Assembly: GCA_029567025.1 (NCBI GenBank)
Contig: JAKQLT010000059.1
Coordinates: 1 to 26,855 of the forward strand
DNA: 26,855 nucleotides
Reading direction: 5' to 3'
DNA from: Candidatus Omnitrophota bacterium
GTDB taxonomy: Bacteria; Omnitrophota; Gorgyraeia; Zapsychrales; Zapsychraceae
Shown here: positions 23,468-26,855 of the stretch, piece by piece
How the letters are laid out: each line of letters begins with the position of its first letter
How positions within the stretch are numbered: position 1 is the stretch's first letter
The notes under the pieces: model-generated
Told to the model about the DNA's origin: nothing
What the model saw: the letters and a program-made list of their open reading frames with translations, nothing else
Database searches by the model: none
Position numbers and translations under genes: made by a program

Positions 23468-24115
23468 TTATTTGGAAGGATTCTTCTTTTCAGAAATATT
23501 CTTTTCAATAAAATAAACCGCGCGGTCTACCGTAGCCTCAATATTCTTCATAATTTCAACGGATAACTGAACAAGTTCCTGTGAAGATTTATCTTGATAA
23601 AAGCCTTCTTGTATATTCAAAATGAAGTTTTCACACTGATTGCGAATAATCCCTAAAAGATTCGATAATTCATGTTTCATATCTTTTATCGGATGATCAT
23701 AAACACAACTTTCTATTCTCTGGGACTTAAGCGAATCATCCCTCATGTCTCCGAGCGATTGATAAACTAATTTCTTAATATTTTCTAGAATCAACGGTTT
23801 ACGTTCATACCCGCTAATACCCAAACGCACAAAAGCATCTATATCTTCTTGCGATTGACCGGAACCTGTCATAATAATGACTTTTGTGGCTTTATCATAT
23901 CCACGTAAACTTTTTAAGACATCATAGCCGCTTAAATCTGACAAACAAATATCTAAAAGCAATAAATCCGGTTTAAAAATCTTTATGAACGCTAATGCCT
24001 CGATTCCGCTTGGGGTCGTTAAAACAAAAAATCCTCTTTTCTCTAAAAAAGAAGCGACGGTTAAGGATGCTTCGGACTCATCTTCCACAATTAATATTCT
24101 GCCAACGCGTTCCAT
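23468..24115 (-). CDS. Receiver-domain protein with DHp-like C-terminal domain
   Basis: A 215-residue protein. Residues 1-122 are a complete receiver: acidic pocket E11/D12, phospho-acceptor D55 (LLLLDICLSD), T83 and K106 (ERKPL). Residues about 140-205 form a two-helix region beginning MKHELSNLLGIIRN, in which H148-E-L-x-N resembles the H-box of histidine-kinase dimerization/phosphotransfer (DHp) domains. There is no ATP-binding domain and no DNA-binding domain. By analogy with Spo0B-type proteins it could pass phosphate between receivers; that is inference. The start at 24115 (MERVGRILIVEDE) is chosen because the upstream part of the frame is not family-like and TATAAT lies 7 nt before this ATG. 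Confidence 0.8.
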   Translation of the reverse strand: MERVGRILIVEDESEASLTVASFLEKRGFFVLTTPSGIEALAFIKIFKPDLLLLDICLSDLSGYDVLKSLRGYDKATKVIIMTGSGQSQEDIDAFVRLGISGYERKPLILENIKKLVYQSLGDMRDDSLKSQRIESCVYDHPIKDMKHELSNLLGIIRNQCENFILNIQEGFYQDKSSQELVQLSVEIMKNIEATVDRAVYFIEKNISEKKNPSK

Positions 24116-24122
24116 AATTTTT

Positions 24123-24128
24123 ATTATA
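24123..24128 (-). promoter_or_regulatory. -10 box directly before the receiver/DHp gene
   Basis: TATAAT on the minus strand followed by 7 nt and the ATG at 24115, with TTTAAT 17 nt upstream as a weak -35. No Shine-Dalgarno is present, so the mRNA should be leaderless or nearly so. Confidence 0.5.
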
Positions 24129-24146
24129 CACGGGCTTTGAAAATGA

Positions 24147-24374
24147 TTAAAGCATATCTTCAACAAAAGTCCAATCAAGCCGTTCAGCTAATTTTTCACC
24201 TGGCGGAAGATAAGTCTCTACTTCTGCATAAGCGATCATTAACCTAAAAGCCTCAGAAATTTTAGAAGCACCCATAAGCGCTTTAACGCGTTTTTTCAAT
24301 TCTTCTTCTTGCAACCTGACAATAACGCGAAAATCCTTCGCCCTATTTTTATTAAATATGAGCAAGGCTCTCAT
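24147..24374 (-). CDS. Small protein of unknown function (75 residues)
   Basis: Not recognised. It begins MRALLIFNKNRAKDFRVIVR, then a charged helix (QEEELKKRVKALMG), a second helix (ISEAFRLMIAYAEVETYLPP) and ends ERLDWTFVEDML. No membrane segment, cysteine or signal peptide. AAGGA lies 6 nt before the ATG, and the start overlaps the end of the 57-residue zinc-ribbon-like gene by 23 bp. It is followed after 31 nt by the receiver/DHp gene, which also has its own -10 box. Confidence 0.65.
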   Translation of the reverse strand: MRALLIFNKNRAKDFRVIVRLQEEELKKRVKALMGASKISEAFRLMIAYAEVETYLPPGEKLAERLDWTFVEDML

Positions 24375-24525
24375 GCATTTTCCTTATATCTTTTGGTTTA
24401 TGGCTCAAACTTTTTTCTTTAAAATTTTTTATAACCTTTAAGGCGCCTCCACACTCACAGCGCACATAATGCGGCGAAGCCGTATAACCTTCAACATGGC
24501 AGACAAGACAAATCACTTTTTCCAT
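24352..24525 (-). CDS. Small zinc-ribbon-like protein (57 residues)
   Basis: A 57-residue protein beginning MEKVICLVCHVEGY. C6-x2-C9 and C23-x-C25 (RCECGG) could make a small zinc site, and the remainder is basic (IKNFKEKSLSHKPKDIRKMH). AGGA lies 7 nt before the ATG and the 3' end overlaps the following gene. No family is recognised; such small zinc ribbons may bind nucleic acid or a partner protein. Confidence 0.6.
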   Translation of the reverse strand: MEKVICLVCHVEGYTASPHYVRCECGGALKVIKNFKEKSLSHKPKDIRKMHESLAHI

Positions 24526-24534
24526 AAATTGTTC

Positions 24535-24681
24535 CTATTTTATAAATATCGCAGGGAAATTATCTCCTGGAGCTTCATCTTCAAGAATATTTTTATAACC
24601 TAAAAACTTATTGGCAGGAAATATTTTTAATGTCATGACTAAAATAAAAGGAATATTACATATTTTTGTTTCTACTATCAT
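24535..24681 (-). CDS. Possible 48-residue small ORF
   Basis: The frame reads MIVETKICNIPFILVMTLKI and ends NFPAIFIK. Its stop lies 9 nt before the zinc-ribbon-like ATG, and its start is about 40 nt downstream of a strong leftward promoter, which is what a first gene in that unit would look like. There is no ribosome-binding site and the sequence is A+T-rich, so it could equally be a leader. Not recognised. Confidence 0.35.
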   Translation of the reverse strand: MIVETKICNIPFILVMTLKIFPANKFLGYKNILEDEAPGDNFPAIFIK

Positions 24682-24727
24682 ATCTGCGATTCTCTATTTT
24701 TATATATTTGAATGAAATGACAATTTA

Positions 24728-24756
24728 AGTATAATCTATAATATATCATTTGTCAA
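24728..24756 (-). promoter_or_regulatory. Strong leftward sigma-70-type promoter overlapped by an operator-like repeat
   Basis: On the minus strand TTGACA (24751-24756) and TATACT (24728-24733) are separated by exactly 17 nt. The spacer consists largely of the repeat ATGATATATTATA. The predicted start is near 24721 and the promoter faces the run of small genes ending with the receiver/DHp protein. Confidence 0.8.
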
Positions 24757-24883
24757 TGCTATCAGGAAAAAATGATATATTTTATAAATATTTGACATAT
24801 AATCGTTTACATTCTAAAAATATATATAAAAAATACTTTTTATAACATTTATTACAATTCTGTTGAAATTATGATATATTTTA
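24737..24883. repeat. Three copies of an ATGATATATTWTA element
   Basis: Copies lie at 24737-24749 (minus strand), 24772-24784 (plus) and 24871-24883 (plus). The first two form a near-perfect inverted repeat around about 22 nt. Each copy is next to a TTGACA hexamer. The region 24682-24927 contains no other gene; it is the divergent control region between the small-gene unit and the XRE-cupin regulator. Confidence 0.7.
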
Positions 24884-24884
24884 A

Positions 24885-24915
24885 TTGACAGAAAAAAAGT
24901 TTAATATAGTATATT
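24885..24915 (+). promoter_or_regulatory. Probable rightward promoter of the XRE-cupin gene
   Basis: A perfect TTGACA (24885-24890) directly follows the third operator-like copy. Possible -10 boxes are TAGTAT (16-nt spacing) and TATATT (19-nt spacing), so the exact -10 is unsettled. Confidence 0.5.
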
Positions 24916-24927
24916 AATGAGGGAAAA

Positions 24928-25482
24928 ATGAAAATAAACGAAAGAATAAAAATACTATTAGAAGAAAACTCTTGGACCCTGGCGGATCTTCATAGGGAAA
25001 TTTCCAGAGTTTTTGAAGAGAGCGCCATTACTTATTTAACCCTTCTTCGCACTATACATGGAAAAACAAAATTACGTGAATCAACGCTATTCCAGATTGC
25101 AACAGCTTTAGGAAAAACGCCGGAAGATATCAGAAAAGACACCGAAGAAGAAGAAAAATTCACGCAATACAGCTACAACAAAAAAGCCTATATGGAAATT
25201 GAATCAAGCCCATTAAATTTCTTAACAGCCAGATTGATTTTGCTTCCAGGAGCCAAAACAGAAACAGAACAAGACCCCCAAGAAAAAGGTGATTTTATAA
25301 AATGGATTTATGGACTGCAAGGCGAGATATCATGCGTGGTCATAAAAGACGGGTTAGAACAACGCCAAAAAATAAAGAAAAACGAAACTTTCTACTTTCC
25401 CAGCACTTGCCCCCATTATTTCGAGAATCAAAACACACAAAAAGCGATTGGTCTTTTAATCCAAAACCCTAAATATATTTAA
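24928..25482 (+). CDS. XRE-family regulator with cupin domain
   Basis: A 184-residue protein. Residues about 5-70 are a lambda-repressor-type helix-turn-helix (WTLADLHREI, then TLLRTIHGKTKLRESTLFQI, ATALGKTPEDI). Residues about 95-180 are a small cupin barrel (LTARLILLPGAKTE, then IYGLQGEISCVV and FYFPSTCPHYFENQ). XRE-cupin proteins are usually one-component regulators sensing a small ligand in the cupin. GAGGG 4 nt before ATG supports the start. The upstream region has three copies of an operator-like repeat beside promoters in both directions, so autoregulation and control of the divergent small genes is likely. It converges with the double-receiver gene, 7 nt apart. Confidence 0.88.
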   Translation: MKINERIKILLEENSWTLADLHREISRVFEESAITYLTLLRTIHGKTKLRESTLFQIATALGKTPEDIRKDTEEEEKFTQYSYNKKAYMEIESSPLNFLTARLILLPGAKTETEQDPQEKGDFIKWIYGLQGEISCVVIKDGLEQRQKIKKNETFYFPSTCPHYFENQNTQKAIGLLIQNPKYI

Positions 25483-25489
25483 AAACAGT

Positions 25490-26272
25490 TTATCCGTTTT
25501 TTATAAAAAATTTCCCAATAGATTTTAATTTTTCTTCGACCTTTGATTTAACAATCTTTAAAGAAAATGGTTTAGGAATATATTCTGCGCCGAAGTCTTT
25601 CATTTGTTGCGACATCTGGGCGCTATCCCATTTTGTTAAAACAATGATCGGCATATCTTCAGAAATAGCGCGCGCCTGTTCCATAACCTCTGTTCCGCGA
25701 ATTCCAGGCATTTTCATATCTGTTAAAAGAAGATCTATTGTTTCTTTTTTTAATTTTTCAATGGCCTCATAACCGCTCGAGGCCTCAAGGATTTCGCATT
25801 CTACACGACGAGATAAATAATCTCGAAGCGTTTGACGCGTTTCCATTTCATCATCAACAATTAAAATTTTAGGCAACAGCAAAGACTTTTTCTTTTCTTG
25901 AGCTAAAGCCGCGACTTTTTGACTTACCACGCCTTCCAAATATGCCGCATGAAATGGCTTTTGAATAAAATCATCGGCGCCAAAGGCAAAAGCCTTTTCC
26001 CGCGCTTGATCATCAGACGCGACTGTCATGATAACAACTTTAATCGTGGCATCAAATTTCTTAATATTTTGCAAAAAACTTAAACCATCCTGCTGCCCCT
26101 CTCCCAATCTTACATCCAAAAGAACAATATCGGGCCTTTCTGCTTTGATAAAAAGTAACGCGCTTGGCGCAGAATTTTTAATAACCACAAGGCATTTTCT
26201 CTGTTCAAAGAATTCTTTCAAATATTCGCAAGTATCGTGGTCATCATCTACAATAAGCAATTTAGCCATCAC
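25490..26272 (-). CDS. Protein with two receiver domains
   Basis: A 260-residue protein made of two complete receivers and almost nothing else. Receiver 1 (about 1-122) has D9-D11, phospho-acceptor D53 (VLLDVRL), T83 and K105. Receiver 2 (about 134-255) has D140/D141, phospho-acceptor D185 (LLLTDMKMPG), T213 and K234. There is no output domain, so it probably passes phosphate or acts through protein contacts. MM at the start leaves two adjacent candidates (26272 or 26269). It follows the 86-residue gene by 5 nt. Confidence 0.9.
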   Translation of the reverse strand: MMAKLLIVDDDHDTCEYLKEFFEQRKCLVVIKNSAPSALLFIKAERPDIVLLDVRLGEGQQDGLSFLQNIKKFDATIKVVIMTVASDDQAREKAFAFGADDFIQKPFHAAYLEGVVSQKVAALAQEKKKSLLLPKILIVDDEMETRQTLRDYLSRRVECEILEASSGYEAIEKLKKETIDLLLTDMKMPGIRGTEVMEQARAISEDMPIIVLTKWDSAQMSQQMKDFGAEYIPKPFSLKIVKSKVEEKLKSIGKFFIKNG

Positions 26273-26277
26273 AACAC

Positions 26278-26538
26278 TTAATCCTTTTTTGTCGCCTCTT
26301 TCAATTTTTTTAAGAATTTTCGCATCTCTTCACAACGCGCTAATATCTTCTTGCCATCTTCCGCTGGAATATCTTCCAGTTTCTTAGACACGACATAATT
26401 TCCTGCGATAAACTGCACCGCTTGAATATCATTGCCGATATGATGATCCATGAGCTCCCATACCAAAGGATGGACCACAATATTTTCATTTTTTATTTTT
26501 TGATAAATCTGCGTTTCGCTCGATAAAGGATTCGCCAT
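26278..26538 (-). CDS. 86-residue protein with a possible H-box
   Basis: No family is firmly recognised. The protein is predicted all-helical: one helix runs through PLVWELMDHHIGNDIQAVQF and a second through GKKILARCEEMRKFLKKLKE. The stretch HHIGNDIQAV resembles the HisKA_2-type H-box (H-x-x-x-N-x-x-Q), suggesting a free-standing phosphotransfer hairpin. Its ATG overlaps the stop of the preceding receiver gene (TAATG), and the double-receiver gene follows after 5 nt, so it is translated between two receiver proteins. The phosphotransfer idea is inference from a short motif. Confidence 0.7.
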   Translation of the reverse strand: MANPLSSETQIYQKIKNENIVVHPLVWELMDHHIGNDIQAVQFIAGNYVVSKKLEDIPAEDGKKILARCEEMRKFLKKLKEATKKD

Positions 26539-26855
26539 TATTTTTTTCTTTTGCGTATTTTAGCGGTAATCTTTTTGATGACTCGTTCAATTTTATGAAA
26601 TGTTAATGGCTTAATCAAATAATCCTTAATTCCTATTTTTTTTAATTCTCGAATGAGTTTGTCATCATCCAAATAAGACACCATCACGCAACAGCAATGC
26701 GGCTGTTTCTTCTTAATAAATTTTAAAACATCCACACCATCCATCTTTCCTTTCGATAAGCGTATATCTAATAACGCAATATCTGGCTTTATTTTCTTAA
26801 CCAAACCCATAGCGCTTCTCGCCGTCAAAGCCGTATGGACATCAAAACCTCTGCG
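26538..26855 (-). CDS. Receiver-domain protein, 5' end cut by window
   Basis: The frame is open to the right edge (RRGFDVHTA before the first internal start-like codon), giving about 105 visible residues of a receiver. The phospho-acceptor aspartate lies in IALLDIRLS, the conserved position before the alpha-4 helix is VSYLDDD, and the lysine is in YLIKPL. The first strand with the acidic pair is outside the window. The C-terminus is very basic (KKITAKIRKRKK). It overlaps the next gene as TAATG, showing translational coupling. Confidence 0.88.
   Translation of the reverse strand, partial: RRGFDVHTALTARSAMGLVKKIKPDIALLDIRLSKGKMDGVDVLKFIKKKQPHCCCVMVSYLDDDKLIRELKKIGIKDYLIKPLTFHKIERVIKKITAKIRKRKK

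Overview
The window looks like a chromosomal segment of a low-G+C, diderm bacterium. Outer-membrane and periplasmic genes are present: AsmA-type proteins, a MipA/OmpV-like barrel, a secretin and a Spy/CpxP-like protein. Together with many small receiver-domain proteins this gene mix recalls Omnitrophota (former OP3) or a neighbouring candidate phylum. That placement is a guess from gene content, not a measurement. Most of the DNA is ordinary housekeeping; the accessory or odd parts are the left edge, the tRNA-Arg flanks and the right-hand 3.5 kb.

Left edge (1-2350): the C-terminal end of a large serine recombinase runs into the 3' end of a tRNA-His gene, which suggests the boundary of an integrated element lying to the left. 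Next come an AsmA-like membrane-anchored protein and tRNA-Arg(UCU) and tRNA-Pro(UGG), all on the minus strand. The tRNA-Arg gene is bracketed by two unrelated tandem duplications. The one on its 3' side has 74-bp units, each carrying two copies of the tRNA 3' end with G+C-rich hairpins. The one on its 5' side has units of about 83 bp that carry the tRNA 5' end.

2354-5671: a 1105-residue AsmA/TamB-like protein on the plus strand. 5646-14436: eleven minus-strand genes packed with overlaps or tiny gaps. In transcription order they are an RsmB-type rRNA methyltransferase, a CPBP protease, a short secretin, a lipoprotein amidase, murI, queD, queC, queE, queF, rph and rdgB. They combine envelope work, synthesis of the queuosine precursor preQ1, RNA maturation and nucleotide-pool cleaning.

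14622-20082: PIN-PhoH ATPase (+) and a bidirectional terminator; then MipA-like barrel, inositol-monophosphatase-family enzyme and a previously easy-to-miss 54-residue HicB-like gene (-). YjbQ (+) follows, then a minus-strand unit GIY-YIG, four-helix membrane protein, RidA and SpeD.

20083-23363: an ECF sigma factor, zinc-finger anti-sigma factor and Spy/CpxP-like periplasmic protein form one envelope-stress-type operon ending in a clear terminator. Upstream lie a YihY/BrkB membrane protein and a 55-residue PLDc_N-type membrane protein with its own terminator.

23468-26855: a signalling and small-protein region. It holds a receiver protein with a kinase-type DHp-like tail but no ATPase domain, three tiny ORFs, and a divergent promoter region with three copies of an operator-like sequence beside an XRE-cupin regulator. 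Beyond these are a double-receiver protein, an 86-residue protein with a possible H-box, and a receiver cut by the window end. These may form a phosphorelay whose phosphotransfer modules are separated from any ATPase.

A recurrent feature is the start architecture. Several first-in-unit genes have no Shine-Dalgarno sequence but carry a -10 box exactly 6-7 nt before the start codon, which predicts leaderless mRNAs. Internal operon genes instead have good AAGGAG-like sites or overlapping stop/start codons.
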